Of a DNA stretch of 64,000 nt, positions 16,212 to 25,090 are shown one piece after another. The notes under the pieces are model-generated. The model did not search any database. It saw only the letters and a list, made by a program, of their open reading frames with translations, and was not told the DNA's origin. Source of the DNA: Rhizobium album (GTDB lineage: Bacteria; Pseudomonadota; Alphaproteobacteria; Rhizobiales; Rhizobiaceae); contig NZ_QFBC01000001.1 of the NCBI RefSeq assembly GCF_003122325.1, positions 620,001 through 684,000 on the forward strand, in the 5' to 3' direction. The position numbers and the translations under genes are program-made. The first letter of the stretch is position 1; each line of letters begins with the position of its first letter.

Positions 16212-19200
16212 ATGGCGACGATCTTGTTTCAGGCGGCGGGGGCGGCCTTGGGCGGGGTGTTCGGGCCGGTCGGCGCGGTCATCGGCCGGGCGGCGGGAGC
16301 GCTGGCGGGCAATGTCGTCGACCGGGCGCTGATCAACGGGACGCGGACGATTGCCGGCGCGCGGCTGTCGACGGCGCGGATTCCGGGTGCGGACGACGGG
16401 ACGGCGATCAATCGGCTTTACGGCACGGCACGCATCGGCGGCACGCTGATCTGGGCGACGCGCTTCGAGGAGGACGTCACCGTCGAGCGGGCCGGCGGCA
16501 AGGCGAGCGGGCCGAAGGTCGAGACCTTCAGCTATTTCGGCAATCTGGCCGTGGGACTGTGCGAGGGGCCGATTGCGGGTGTGCGCCGGGTCTGGGCCGA
16601 TGGCCGGGAAATCGACCTGACGCAGATCGAGATGCGCGTCTATCCCGGCACGGCGACGCAGATGCCCGATCCGCTGATCGAGGCGAAGCAGGGGACCGGC
16701 AATGCGCCGGCCTATCGCGGGCTGGCCTATGTGGTGTTCGAACGGCTGCCGCTCGACGATTTCGGCAACCGTATTCCGCTCCTGCAGTTCGAGGTGCTAC
16801 GCACCGTCGGACGGCTGGAGGCGCAGGTGCGGGCGGTGACGGTGATCCCCGGCTCGACGGAGCACGGCTACAGCACGGTGCCGGTGACGGAAAAGATCGG
16901 TGAAGGCAGCGCGCGGATCATGAACCGGCATGTGCTGTCGCACGGCACCGACTGGGCGGCTTCGATCGATGAACTGACGGCGGTGTGCCCGAACCTCGAA
17001 AGCGTGGCGCTGGTCGTGTCCTGGTTCGGTACGGATCTCAGGGCCGGGGAATGCCGGATCGTGCCCGGTGTCGAAACGCTGGGGCGCGAGGAGGAAAGCG
17101 TGCCGTGGGTCGTTTCCGGCATTCCACGGGCGGATGCGCACCTGATCAGCACCAGCAATGGCGGCCCGGCCTATGGCGGCACGCCGAACGATGCCGGCGT
17201 GGTGGCGGCGATCGCCGACCTGAAGGCGCGGGGGCTGAAGGTTTTTCTCTATCCGTTCCTGATGATGGACGTGCCTGCCGGCAACGGCCTGCCGGACCCG
17301 CATGGCGGGGCGGAGCAGGCGGTCTATCCCTGGCGCGGGCGGATCACCTGCCATCCGGCCCCGGGGCGGGCGGGCAGTCCCGACCGGGCGGCGGCGGCGC
17401 GGGCGGCGATCGATGCCTTTTGCGGTGCGGCGGCGGTGGGGGATTTTGTCATCGATGGCAACACGGTGGTGTATGCCGGTGAGGAGGATGAGGGATATCG
17501 GCGCCTGGTGCTGCATTATGCCCATCTGGCCGCCGTGGCGGGGGGTGTCGACGGGTTTATCATCGGTTCGGAATTGCGCGGGTTGACGCAACTGCGCGAT
17601 GAGACGGGCGCCTTTCCTTTTGTCGGAAAACTGGTGGAGATTGCCGGCGACGTGCGCGAGGTGCTGGGGGTTGGAACGAAGATCACTTACGGCGCCGACT
17701 GGAGCGAATATTTCGGCTATCATCCGCAGGACGGCTCGGGTGACGTCTATTTCCACCTCGATCCTTTGTGGGCTTCGCCCGATATCGACGCGGTGGGCAT
17801 CGACAATTACATGCCGCTCTCCGACTGGCGCGATGAGGACCTTTCGGCGGAAAACCCCGATAGGTTCCTGACGCCGGACGACCATGCCGGCATGATGGCG
17901 GCGATAACGGGCGGCGAGGGTTACGACTGGTATTATGCCAGTGATGCCGATCGCCGGTCGCGGCTGCGGTCGCCGATCACCGACGGGCTGGCCGGCAAGC
18001 CCTGGGTTTTTCGCTACAAGGATATCGAGAACTGGTGGTCGCGGCGGCACCACGAGCGTATCGGCGGGGCGGAGCTTGCGGTGCCGACGGCCTGGACGGC
18101 GAGGATGAAGCCGATCTGGTTTACCGAGCTCGGCTGCCCGGCGATCGACAAGGGGGCCAACCAGCCGAATGTCTTCGTCGATCCGAAATCGTCGGAATCG
18201 GCAGCACCCTATTTTTCCAACCGCACGCGGGCCGACAGCATGCAGCGGCGGTTTCTGGAGGCGCATCACGACTGGTGGTCGGGGCCGGCCGCGCCGGACG
18301 GCATGGTCGATCCGGCGCATATATTTCTGTGGACCTGGGATGCCCGGCCGTTTCCTGCCTTTCCGAAGGATCTCAGGATCTGGAGCGACGGGCCGAACTG
18401 GCAGACCGGGCACTGGCTGACCGGGAGGCTCGGGGCGGGGACGCTGGCGGAGGTGATTGCGGCGATCCTCCTGGATCACGGGTTTGCGGATTTCGATGTT
18501 TCCGAGGTGAGTGGCGACCTGCCGGGATATGTGCAGGGCGAGATCATTTCGGCACGGGGGCTGCTGGAGCCGCTGCTGTCCGTTTTTCAGGTGGATGCGG
18601 TCGAGGATGGCGCGATACTGCGTTTCCGTTCGCGCGCCCGGGCGAGCCGGCCGGCTTCGCCGCGCAGCGTGCTGGCCGATTTCGACGGCGAGCCCCTGTG
18701 GGTGGAGGAGCGCGGCCACGACAGCGACTACGCCGGCGAGGCGATCGTCGGATTCTACAATCCGTTCCTCGATTACGAGCAGGCAAGTGCCCGCTCGCGG
18801 CGTGTGGCGGCCGCCAACGACCGGGTGTTGCGTTACGACCTGGCAGCGGTGCTGCCGGAGGAGACGGCGCTGATTGCCGCGGAAGGCCTGTTGCGGGATC
18901 ATCTGGTGTCGCGGCGGTCGGTGACCCTGTCGCTGCCGCCCTTCGACCTCGATCTGCAGCCGGGCGATGTGATTGCGCTGCCGGACGGGCCGGAGGGCGG
19001 TTTTCTCGTGTCGCGGATCACCGATGGCGCGGCGCGGCGGATCGAGGCGCGAGCCGTCTCGCCCGCTGCCGGGGTGCGTCCGCCGGCCATGAGCGCGGCG
19101 CCGGTGCCGGATGACGGTGCCACGGCCGCCTTCGCGCCGGTGGTGTTGCTGATGGACTTGCCGCGCTATGAGGGCGGCGCGGGGCCGAGTTTCGCCCGCG

Positions 19201-20060
19201 GCGCGATGCTGTCGCGACCCTTCCGGCGCACGGCACTGTCGTCTTCGGCGACGCTGGAGGGATATCAGCTGCGCACGGTGTTCGAGCGGCCGGCGCGGAT
19301 CGGTGTGCTCGCCGCGCCGCTGGCGCCCGGCGTTTGCGGGCGTTTTGACCGGGCGAACGCCATCGAGATCGACCTGGCTTATGGCGGGCTGGAATCCCGG
19401 CCGGTGGCGGCGGTGCTCAATGGGGAAAACCGGCTGGCGGTGTCTTGCGCCAACGGGGCCTGGGAAATCGTCGCCTTCTGCAATGCGGAAGAAGTATCGG
19501 CCGGCCGGTGGCGGCTGACGAGCCTTTTGCGCGGATTGGCGGGGAGCGAGGATGCGATGGCGGCGGGTGCCGGGATCGGTGCGCGGGCGGTGATGCTGGA
19601 CGGGGCGGTGAAGCCGGTCGGGTTGTCGGCTGACGAGGCGGGACTGGTGCTCAACTGGATCGTCGACCCGGTCGGCGGAGCGAGCGGTGGATTGGCGCCG
19701 GTTGCCTTTTCGGGGGGACTGCGGGCGGAAACGCCTTTGGCGCCGGTGCACCTGAAAGCACGACGGACGGGCGACGGCGACGTGCGGTTCGGCTGGGTGC
19801 GGCGCGGGCGGATCGATGCCGACGACTGGCAGGCGACCGATATCCCTCTCGATGAGCCGGAGGAGCGGTACCGGCTGGACATCCTCTCCGGCGGCACGGT
19901 GGTGCGGCAGGTGGCGACGACGGATGCGGCCTATCTTTACGCCGCGGCGGCGGAGATGGCTGATTTCGGCGCCGCCCAGTCCGGCTTTTTCATCCGTGTC
20001 CGGCAGATGGGCCGCAAGGTCGCGCAGGGGCTGGCGGCGACGGCTTATGTTTCACTTTAA
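16212..20060 (+). CDS. Giant tail-tip protein with glycoside hydrolase TIM-barrel domain (GTA gp15-like megatron)
   Basis: This is a 1282-residue protein. Residues 1-100 are Gly/Ala-rich with INRLYGTARIGGTLIWATRF, the start of GTA host-contact proteins. A GTA TIM-barrel-like domain spans roughly 430-730, with EYFGYHPQDGSGDVYFHLDPLW, VGIDNYMPLSDWRDED and WFTELGCPAIDKGANQPN; acidic residues at barrel strand ends fit a hydrolase. A phage tail 3 domain follows near 790-950, then fibronectin-like or carbohydrate-binding beta regions. It is expected to recognise the receptor and degrade cell-surface polysaccharide. An intact frame of this length argues against decay of the cluster. Confidence 0.9.
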   Translation: MATILFQAAGAALGGVFGPVGAVIGRAAGALAGNVVDRALINGTRTIAGARLSTARIPGADDGTAINRLYGTARIGGTLIWATRFEEDVTVERAGGKASGPKVETFSYFGNLAVGLCEGPIAGVRRVWADGREIDLTQIEMRVYPGTATQMPDPLIEAKQGTGNAPAYRGLAYVVFERLPLDDFGNRIPLLQFEVLRTVGRLEAQVRAVTVIPGSTEHGYSTVPVTEKIGEGSARIMNRHVLSHGTDWAASIDELTAVCPNLESVALVVSWFGTDLRAGECRIVPGVETLGREEESVPWVVSGIPRADAHLISTSNGGPAYGGTPNDAGVVAAIADLKARGLKVFLYPFLMMDVPAGNGLPDPHGGAEQAVYPWRGRITCHPAPGRAGSPDRAAAARAAIDAFCGAAAVGDFVIDGNTVVYAGEEDEGYRRLVLHYAHLAAVAGGVDGFIIGSELRGLTQLRDETGAFPFVGKLVEIAGDVREVLGVGTKITYGADWSEYFGYHPQDGSGDVYFHLDPLWASPDIDAVGIDNYMPLSDWRDEDLSAENPDRFLTPDDHAGMMAAITGGEGYDWYYASDADRRSRLRSPITDGLAGKPWVFRYKDIENWWSRRHHERIGGAELAVPTAWTARMKPIWFTELGCPAIDKGANQPNVFVDPKSSESAAPYFSNRTRADSMQRRFLEAHHDWWSGPAAPDGMVDPAHIFLWTWDARPFPAFPKDLRIWSDGPNWQTGHWLTGRLGAGTLAEVIAAILLDHGFADFDVSEVSGDLPGYVQGEIISARGLLEPLLSVFQVDAVEDGAILRFRSRARASRPASPRSVLADFDGEPLWVEERGHDSDYAGEAIVGFYNPFLDYEQASARSRRVAAANDRVLRYDLAAVLPEETALIAAEGLLRDHLVSRRSVTLSLPPFDLDLQPGDVIALPDGPEGGFLVSRITDGAARRIEARAVSPAAGVRPPAMSAAPVPDDGATAAFAPVVLLMDLPRYEGGAGPSFARGAMLSRPFRRTALSSSATLEGYQLRTVFERPARIGVLAAPLAPGVCGRFDRANAIEIDLAYGGLESRPVAAVLNGENRLAVSCANGAWEIVAFCNAEEVSAGRWRLTSLLRGLAGSEDAMAAGAGIGARAVMLDGAVKPVGLSADEAGLVLNWIVDPVGGASGGLAPVAFSGGLRAETPLAPVHLKARRTGDGDVRFGWVRRGRIDADDWQATDIPLDEPEERYRLDILSGGTVVRQVATTDAAYLYAAAAEMADFGAAQSGFFIRVRQMGRKVAQGLAATAYVSL

Positions 20061-20078
20061 TTTGAAGGAGAAAACGGC

Positions 20079-20291
20079 ATGACGGATCTGAAGGAATGGT
20101 ACCGTTCGAAGGCGGTGTGGGGTGCGTTGATCGCCATCTTCGCGTCGCTGGCGCAGTTCCTTGGTATCGAGCTTGGGGCCGAAGACCAGCAGGCGCTGGC
20201 CGATACGCTGGTGACGCTGGCGGGCGCCTTGGGCGGGTTGCTGGCGCTCTACGGGCGGCTTTCGGCGCGCAACACGATCGGCAAGCGTTGA
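20079..20291 (+). CDS. Small membrane protein at the end of the GTA cluster, holin-like
   Basis: This 70-residue protein has two likely membrane helices at about residues 12-30 and 42-62, joined by an acidic turn (GAEDQQALADT), and a basic end. Small proteins of this type close many GTA or prophage tail clusters and are often called holin-like, but no holin activity can be shown from sequence. A ribosome site AAGGAG lies upstream, 18 bp after the megatron stop. Confidence 0.65.
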   Translation: MTDLKEWYRSKAVWGALIAIFASLAQFLGIELGAEDQQALADTLVTLAGALGGLLALYGRLSARNTIGKR

Positions 20292-20299
20292 GGTCTGGC

Positions 20300-20337
20300 G
20301 GGTGCCTTGGTAAAACTCCGGTTAAGACGAGGCACCC
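20300..20337 (+). terminator. Hairpin at the end of the GTA cluster
   Basis: GGGTGCCT (20300-20307) pairs with AGGCACCC (20330-20337) around a 22-base loop, 9 bp after the last cluster gene. The T tract after it is poor (ATTCATTT). It could end GTA transcription; a regulatory hairpin is the alternative. Confidence 0.45.
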
Positions 20338-20402
20338 ATTCATTTGCCATTCAGGCGGGTTGGGTTAAATATATAGCCTAGAGTGCGTTTATTGATGGAA
20401 GT

Positions 20403-20657
20403 ATGAGGATGGCATCTCCGGCGATCTTGGCGACCTTGGTGGCCGGCCTGACGGTTTCCGCTCCTGGTGTGGGCGGGAACGATCAACTCGTGCTTTCCGA
20501 TGGGGATTGCGCCGCCGCCGTTGCCCAGGTCGTTGCCGAAACCGGCGGCCAGCTGCTTTCCGCACAGCCTTCCGGCGATTCCTGCGTCATCACCGTGCTC
20601 GTCCAGGGCAACGGCAGCGAACGGCCGCGCAAGGTCCGCGTCAAGGTGCCGATGTAG
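20403..20657 (+). CDS. feuN: FeuN-like small periplasmic modulator of FeuQ
   Basis: This 84-residue protein has a short signal peptide (cleaved about residue 20-25) and a mature part with two cysteines (DGDCAAAVAQVV and SGDSCVITVLVQGNG) ending in a basic strand RKVRVKVPM. Size, export signal and place directly upstream of feuP match FeuN of Sinorhizobium meliloti, described as a small periplasmic negative modulator of the FeuQ sensor and reported as essential for viability. The paired cysteines may form a disulphide. The name rests on context and size as well as sequence. Confidence 0.75.
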   Translation: MRMASPAILATLVAGLTVSAPGVGGNDQLVLSDGDCAAAVAQVVAETGGQLLSAQPSGDSCVITVLVQGNGSERPRKVRVKVPM

Positions 20658-20725
20658 GGCCGAAGGCGTAAGGCGCCGCGACGGACCGGACATTCAATCG
20701 AAAGCAACAGGGGATAAACGGCACG

Positions 20726-21397
20726 ATGCGCATTCTGGTGGTCGAGGACGACATCAATCTCAATCGGCAGCTGTCGGATGCGTTGAAGGAGGCCGGTTAC
20801 GTCGTCGACCAGGCGTTCGATGGCGAAGAGGGCCATTATCTCGGTGATGCCGAGCCCTATGACGCCGTCATCCTCGACATCGGCCTGCCGGAGATGGACG
20901 GCATCACCGTGCTGGAAAAATGGCGGGCCAACCGCAAGACGATGCCGGTGCTGATCCTGACGGCCCGCGACCGCTGGAGCGACAAGGTGGCCGGCATCGA
21001 TGCCGGCGCGGACGACTATGTCGCCAAGCCGTTTCACGTCGAGGAAGTTCTGGCGCGCATCCGGGCGCTGATTCGCCGGGCGGCCGGGCATGCCTCGTCG
21101 GAAATCGTCTGCGGGCCGGTGCGGCTCGATACCAAGAGCTCCAAGGCGAGCGTCAACGGCGCGCAGCTGAAGCTGACCTCGCACGAATTCCGCCTGTTGT
21201 CCTACCTGATGCATCACATGGGTGAGGTCGTGTCGCGCACCGAGCTGGTCGAGCATATGTACGACCAGGATTTCGATCGCGATTCCAATACGATCGAAGT
21301 GTTCGTCGGGCGCCTTCGCAAGAAGATGGGCGTCGACATGATCGAGACGGTACGCGGGCTCGGCTACCGCATGCAGGCGCCGGAAAGCGCCAAGTAA
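20726..21397 (+). CDS. feuP: Response regulator FeuP, OmpR/PhoP family
   Basis: This 223-residue protein has a receiver domain (residues 1-115, acidic pocket Glu7-Asp8-Asp9, phosphoacceptor Asp51 in VILDIGLPEMDG, Lys in VAKPFH) and a winged-helix OmpR domain at 125-220 (LTSHEFRLLSYLMHH, VFVGRLRKKMG). FeuP controls genes for cyclic beta-glucan export and other envelope functions in rhizobia. It follows feuN by 68 bp and precedes feuQ. Confidence 0.9.
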   Translation: MRILVVEDDINLNRQLSDALKEAGYVVDQAFDGEEGHYLGDAEPYDAVILDIGLPEMDGITVLEKWRANRKTMPVLILTARDRWSDKVAGIDAGADDYVAKPFHVEEVLARIRALIRRAAGHASSEIVCGPVRLDTKSSKASVNGAQLKLTSHEFRLLSYLMHHMGEVVSRTELVEHMYDQDFDRDSNTIEVFVGRLRKKMGVDMIETVRGLGYRMQAPESAK

Positions 21398-21426
21398 AGT
21401 TCTCGCGAGAAGGGGCCTTTGCCTTG

Positions 21427-22833
21427 ATGTCCTTCGGCCCGAAATCGTTGACCGCCCGCGTTTTGCTTCTGGCCACCTTGTGGTCGGCGGCGGCGCTTGT
21501 GGCCATCGCCGTGGTCATCTCCACCCTCTACCGGGAAAGCGCTGATCGCGGTTTCCAGGATCTGTTGCGGGCGCAGCTCTACAACGTCATCAATTCGATC
21601 TCGATCGGCGAAAACAACACGATCGCCGGCAATCCGGCGCTGGGCGACCTGCGGTTCGCGCAGCCGAAGAGCGGCTGGTACTGGATCGTCGAGCCGCTGG
21701 GCACGTTTGCGGCAGGACCCCTGGTGTCGTCGTCGCTCGGCTTGTCCAATCTGGCGGTGCCTTCGGTGGCCGATGTGCCATTCGATACCAACTACGAGCG
21801 TTTCTACGTGCTGGACGACGGCAGCGGCAACAAGATCCAGGTGGCGGAGACGGAAGTGGTGCTCGACCAAGAAGGGCGTGCGGCGCGGTTTCGCGTCAGC
21901 GGCAACCTCGCGGTGGTCGAGACCGACGTGCGGGCCTTTTCCAACAGTCTCTACCTGGCGCTCGCCGTGTTCGGCGTCGGCAGCCTGATCGTCAACGCGC
22001 TCGCCATTCTTTACGGCTTGAAGCCGCTCGACCATGCACGCGGCGCGCTGGAAAAGATCCGGGCCGGCGAGGCGGAGCGGTTGCAGGGGGACTTCCCTCG
22101 CGAGATCCAGCCTCTGGCGAGCGAAATCAATGCGCTGATCGACAGCAACCAGCGCATCGTCGAGCGGGCGCGCATGCAGGTCGGCAATCTGGCGCATTCG
22201 CTGAAGACGCCGATTGCCGTGCTGCTCAACGAGGCGCGGCTGTTGGAAAAGCAGCAGGGCGAGCTGGTGCGCAACCAGGCCGAAGTCATGCAGGGACAGG
22301 TGCAATCCTACCTCAACCGCGCCCGCATCGCCGCCCAGCGTGATTCGGTGCTGTCGCGCACCGAGGCGGAGCCGGCGCTGGAGCGGCTGCTGCGCGTCAT
22401 GCGCCGGCTGAACGGCGAGAAGGAATTCGAGCTCACCATCCTGCCCGCCAACCTGGTTTTCGCCATGGAGCAACAGGATGTCGAGGAGACCGTCGGCAAC
22501 CTGCTGGAGAATGCGGCGCGCTTTGCCGAACATCGCGTCAAGGTGTCGGTGGCGCCGGCGCCTGCTGATATCCGCGGCGGCGACCCTTTGCGGCGCTTCT
22601 GGCTGGAACTGGTGGTCGAGGACGACGGCCCCGGGCTCGACGCCGACCAGATCCGCGAGGCGATGAAGCGCGGCAAGCGGCTGGACGAGAGCAAGCCGGG
22701 CACCGGCCTCGGTCTTTCGATCGTGCGCGAGATCACATCCGAGTATCAGGGCCTCCTCGATCTCTCCCGCGGCGAGCAGGGCGGGCTTAAAGCGCGACTG
22801 ATCCTGCCCGGCGTGGTAAAGGAGGTTGCATGA
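21427..22833 (+). CDS. feuQ: Sensor histidine kinase FeuQ
   Basis: This 468-residue membrane kinase has TM1 at about residues 10-30, a periplasmic domain of about 140 residues, TM2 near 175-195, a HAMP-like linker, an H-box VGNLAHSLKTP, an N-box NLLENAARFAEH and nucleotide-binding EDDGPGLD and GTGLGLSIV. It phosphorylates FeuP and is restrained by FeuN in the periplasm. A TTG one codon upstream (21424) is an alternative start. A 12-bp palindrome, TTCTCGCGAGAA (21400-21411), lies just before it. The shape is that of PhoQ-type sensors. Confidence 0.9.
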   Translation: MSFGPKSLTARVLLLATLWSAAALVAIAVVISTLYRESADRGFQDLLRAQLYNVINSISIGENNTIAGNPALGDLRFAQPKSGWYWIVEPLGTFAAGPLVSSSLGLSNLAVPSVADVPFDTNYERFYVLDDGSGNKIQVAETEVVLDQEGRAARFRVSGNLAVVETDVRAFSNSLYLALAVFGVGSLIVNALAILYGLKPLDHARGALEKIRAGEAERLQGDFPREIQPLASEINALIDSNQRIVERARMQVGNLAHSLKTPIAVLLNEARLLEKQQGELVRNQAEVMQGQVQSYLNRARIAAQRDSVLSRTEAEPALERLLRVMRRLNGEKEFELTILPANLVFAMEQQDVEETVGNLLENAARFAEHRVKVSVAPAPADIRGGDPLRRFWLELVVEDDGPGLDADQIREAMKRGKRLDESKPGTGLGLSIVREITSEYQGLLDLSRGEQGGLKARLILPGVVKEVA

Positions 22834-22844
22834 GGCGGCAGGGG

Positions 22845-22867
22845 ATGTCAAAAATGACATACGGTCA
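22845..22867. promoter_or_regulatory. Nested inverted repeats between feuQ and the lipoprotein gene
   Basis: ATGTCA-AAAA-TGACAT forms a perfect repeat at 22845-22860, and TGAC-N5-GTCA continues it at 22855-22867. Overlapping TGTCA/TGACA half sites ahead of a lipoprotein gene suggest an operator, perhaps for a two-component regulator such as FeuP, although I cannot confirm the FeuP box. Confidence 0.4.
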
Positions 22868-22911
22868 TAATGATGCCCCAAGGAACTTTCACTGGTGCGA
22901 GGACATAATGA

Positions 22912-23379
22912 TTGAAGAATGCCTCTGGCAAAAACTGGTTTGATTCCATGTATTTTTATGCCTGCCGCCTGACCATTCCGGCCGTATTGTCCCTCAGTGC
23001 CCTGGTGGCAGGCTGCAGCACCACCGGCGGCACCTCGACGGGAGGACTGCTGTCGTCGAACAGGTCGTCGACTTCGGCACCCTATATTTCAGCGCTTCAG
23101 GGCGGTATCGTCAGTCGCAGCGGCGTCGAGATCGGCAGCGCCGATCGCCAGCGTGCGCTCGAAGCCGAGTACCGGGCGCTCGAGGCGGCCCCGGGCGGTC
23201 AGCCGGTTGCCTGGAGCGGACGCGGCATCAGCGGACAGGTGGTCGCAGCGGCACCCTATCAGGTGGGATCGCAGAACTGCCGCCAGTACACGCATACGGT
23301 GACCGTCGGCGGCACGCAATCGGTGGCGCGCGGCGCGGCGTGCCGCAACACCAACGGCAGCTGGTCGCCGCTGACGTGA
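22912..23379 (+). CDS. Surface lipoprotein, RT0821/Lpp0805-like
   Basis: This 155-residue protein has a lipobox LVAGC following a hydrophobic stretch (AVLSLSALVAGC). The C-terminal domain QNCRQYTHTVTVGGTQSVARGAACRNTNGSW matches the 17 kDa surface antigen-like family, with paired cysteines. The TTG start at 22912 is supported by GAGGA 8 bases upstream; an alternative ATG at 22948 gives a cleaner signal peptide but no ribosome site. It is likely an outer membrane lipoprotein. A short 11-codon frame at 22908 overlaps the start. Confidence 0.72.
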   Translation: MKNASGKNWFDSMYFYACRLTIPAVLSLSALVAGCSTTGGTSTGGLLSSNRSSTSAPYISALQGGIVSRSGVEIGSADRQRALEAEYRALEAAPGGQPVAWSGRGISGQVVAAAPYQVGSQNCRQYTHTVTVGGTQSVARGAACRNTNGSWSPLT

Positions 23380-23495
23380 CGCAATCGGCATTGATTTGTG
23401 TCAAGTTCCTGACGTCTTGCGGCTAAAAGCCTCAAAACGCCGTTGTGATCCGTTTGACTGTTGGAATATCCGGCTGCTTGACGTAATTGGTCGCT

Positions 23496-24644
23496 ATGTT
23501 GTTCTGGATCATCGTGGCTATACTGACGGCGGCCGTCGCCATTGTCTTGCTCCTGCCGCTGCTGCGCGGGGCGAAGGAAAGACTATCCGATCGCGCCGGG
23601 GAAGCGGCAGTCTATCGTGACCAGTTGAAAGAACTGGAGCGCGACCAGGCGCAGGGCCTGATCACACCCGATGAAGCCGAATATGCCAGGGCCGAGGTCG
23701 GGCGGCGATTGATCGCCGTCAGTTCCGGGATGGAAAAGCAGGTGGCGCGCGGCTCCGGCCTGCGGCGCATCCGGCTGGCGGAAATCGTCGTCGTCGTGAC
23801 GTTGCCCGCCGTGGGGCTCTGTCTTTACTCCATAACCGGCAGCCCGGAGTTGCCGTCGCAGCCGCTCGAGGCGCGGCTTGCCAATCCCGGCAACGACATG
23901 GGCATCCTCGTCACCAAGGCCGAGCGCCATTTGGCGCAGAATCCGGAGGACGGGCAGGGTTGGGATCTGCTGGCGCCGATCTATTACCGAAGCCTTCGTC
24001 TCGGCGATGCCGAACTCGCCTATCGCAATGCCATCCGCCTGCTCGGCGGCAATGCCGAGCGCTGGAACGGTTTGGGCGAGACGCTGATCGCTGCCGCCGA
24101 CGGTATCGTCACAGACGATGCACGGGCGGCCTTCGAAGAGGCGCTGAAGCTCGACGGCAGCAATTTCCGGACGAAATTCTACCTGGCGCTGGCGCTGGAG
24201 CAGACCGGCAAGCAGGCGGAGGCAAAAGCAGCCTTCGAGACGCTGGCGAAGGAATCCCCCGCCGATGCGCCATGGATCCCGCTCGTCAACGAACACATCG
24301 CCAAAAACGGCGGCGCGCCGCTGGCGACTGCCGGTGCCGAAAAGCCCCTCGGCAACCCGACGGCCGAGGATGTCGCCGCTGCCGAGAACCTGGAAGCGGG
24401 CGATCGCCAGCAGATGATCGAGGGCATGGTGGCGAGCCTTGATGCCAAATTGCGGGAAGATCCGAAAAATATCGAAGGATGGATGCGGCTGATCCGTTCT
24501 TATGGCGTGCTCAAGCAGCCGGACAAGGCGGCGGACGCGCTGAAGCGCGGCCTTGCGGTGTTCCCGGCCGATAGTGCGGAGGGCAAGCAGATGCTGGCCC
24601 TGGCGCAAGGCATGGGCATCGCGACGGAAGGTAACGAGCAATGA
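23496..24644 (+). CDS. cycH: Cytochrome c-type biogenesis protein CcmI (CycH)
   Basis: This 382-residue protein has two N-terminal membrane helices (residues 1-20 and about 90-110) flanking a coiled-coil cytoplasmic loop ([17 protein letters not shown]). A long periplasmic TPR domain follows with repeats near [16 protein letters not shown] and [15 protein letters not shown]. CcmI delivers apocytochrome c to the haem ligation complex. It is the first gene of the ccmI-E-F-H operon and overlaps ccmE by 4 bases. Confidence 0.9.
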   Translation: MLFWIIVAILTAAVAIVLLLPLLRGAKERLSDRAGEAAVYRDQLKELERDQAQGLITPDEAEYARAEVGRRLIAVSSGMEKQVARGSGLRRIRLAEIVVVVTLPAVGLCLYSITGSPELPSQPLEARLANPGNDMGILVTKAERHLAQNPEDGQGWDLLAPIYYRSLRLGDAELAYRNAIRLLGGNAERWNGLGETLIAAADGIVTDDARAAFEEALKLDGSNFRTKFYLALALEQTGKQAEAKAAFETLAKESPADAPWIPLVNEHIAKNGGAPLATAGAEKPLGNPTAEDVAAAENLEAGDRQQMIEGMVASLDAKLREDPKNIEGWMRLIRSYGVLKQPDKAADALKRGLAVFPADSAEGKQMLALAQGMGIATEGNEQ

Positions 24645-25090
24645 CCCGAAAGCAGAAACGGCTGGCGATCATCGGCGGCGGCATGAGTTTTATCCTGGCA
24701 GCGGCGCTGCTGGTGATGTTCGCCTTCGGCCAGTCCATCGCCTATTTCTACATGCCGGCGGATCTTGCCAAGACGTCGGTGCCGCCGGAAACACGCATCC
24801 GGCTAGGGGGCCTCGTCGAGAAGGGTTCGGTGGCGCGCGGCGAAGGGTCGACGGTCAGTTTTGCCGTGACCGACAACGAGAATACCGTCAAGGTGACGTA
24901 TACGGGCATTCTGCCGGATCTTTTCCGCGAGGGGCAGGGTGTCGTCACCGAGGGCAAGTTCATCGCCGGCAGCGACGTCTTCGTCGCCGACAGCGTGCTT
25001 GCCAAGCATGACGAGAATTACATGCCGAAAGAGGTTGCCGATCGCCTGAAGGAACAGGGCGTCTGGGAGGGGCAGGAGCAGACCCAATGA
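24641..25090 (+). CDS. ccmE: Cytochrome c maturation haem chaperone CcmE (CycJ)
   Basis: This 149-residue protein has an N-terminal membrane anchor, an OB-fold periplasmic domain ([26 protein letters not shown] in parts, [18 protein letters not shown]) and the haem-binding signature [11 protein letters not shown], whose histidine binds haem covalently. It receives haem from CcmC and hands it to CcmF. Stop and start overlaps with both neighbours show a tight operon. Confidence 0.95.
   Translation: MTRKQKRLAIIGGGMSFILAAALLVMFAFGQSIAYFYMPADLAKTSVPPETRIRLGGLVEKGSVARGEGSTVSFAVTDNENTVKVTYTGILPDLFREGQGVVTEGKFIAGSDVFVADSVLAKHDENYMPKEVADRLKEQGVWEGQEQTQ

Noticed and set aside
16797-19751. Antisense frame of 984 codons opposite the tail-tip protein
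   Set aside because: Shadow of the megatron gene, with no recognisable motif and strongly biased composition.
3023-20291. Ordinary prophage instead of GTA
   Set aside because: There is no integrase, replication or lysogeny repressor belonging to the structural block, and the order and short tape measure match RcGTA. The recombinase belongs to the element interrupting terL.
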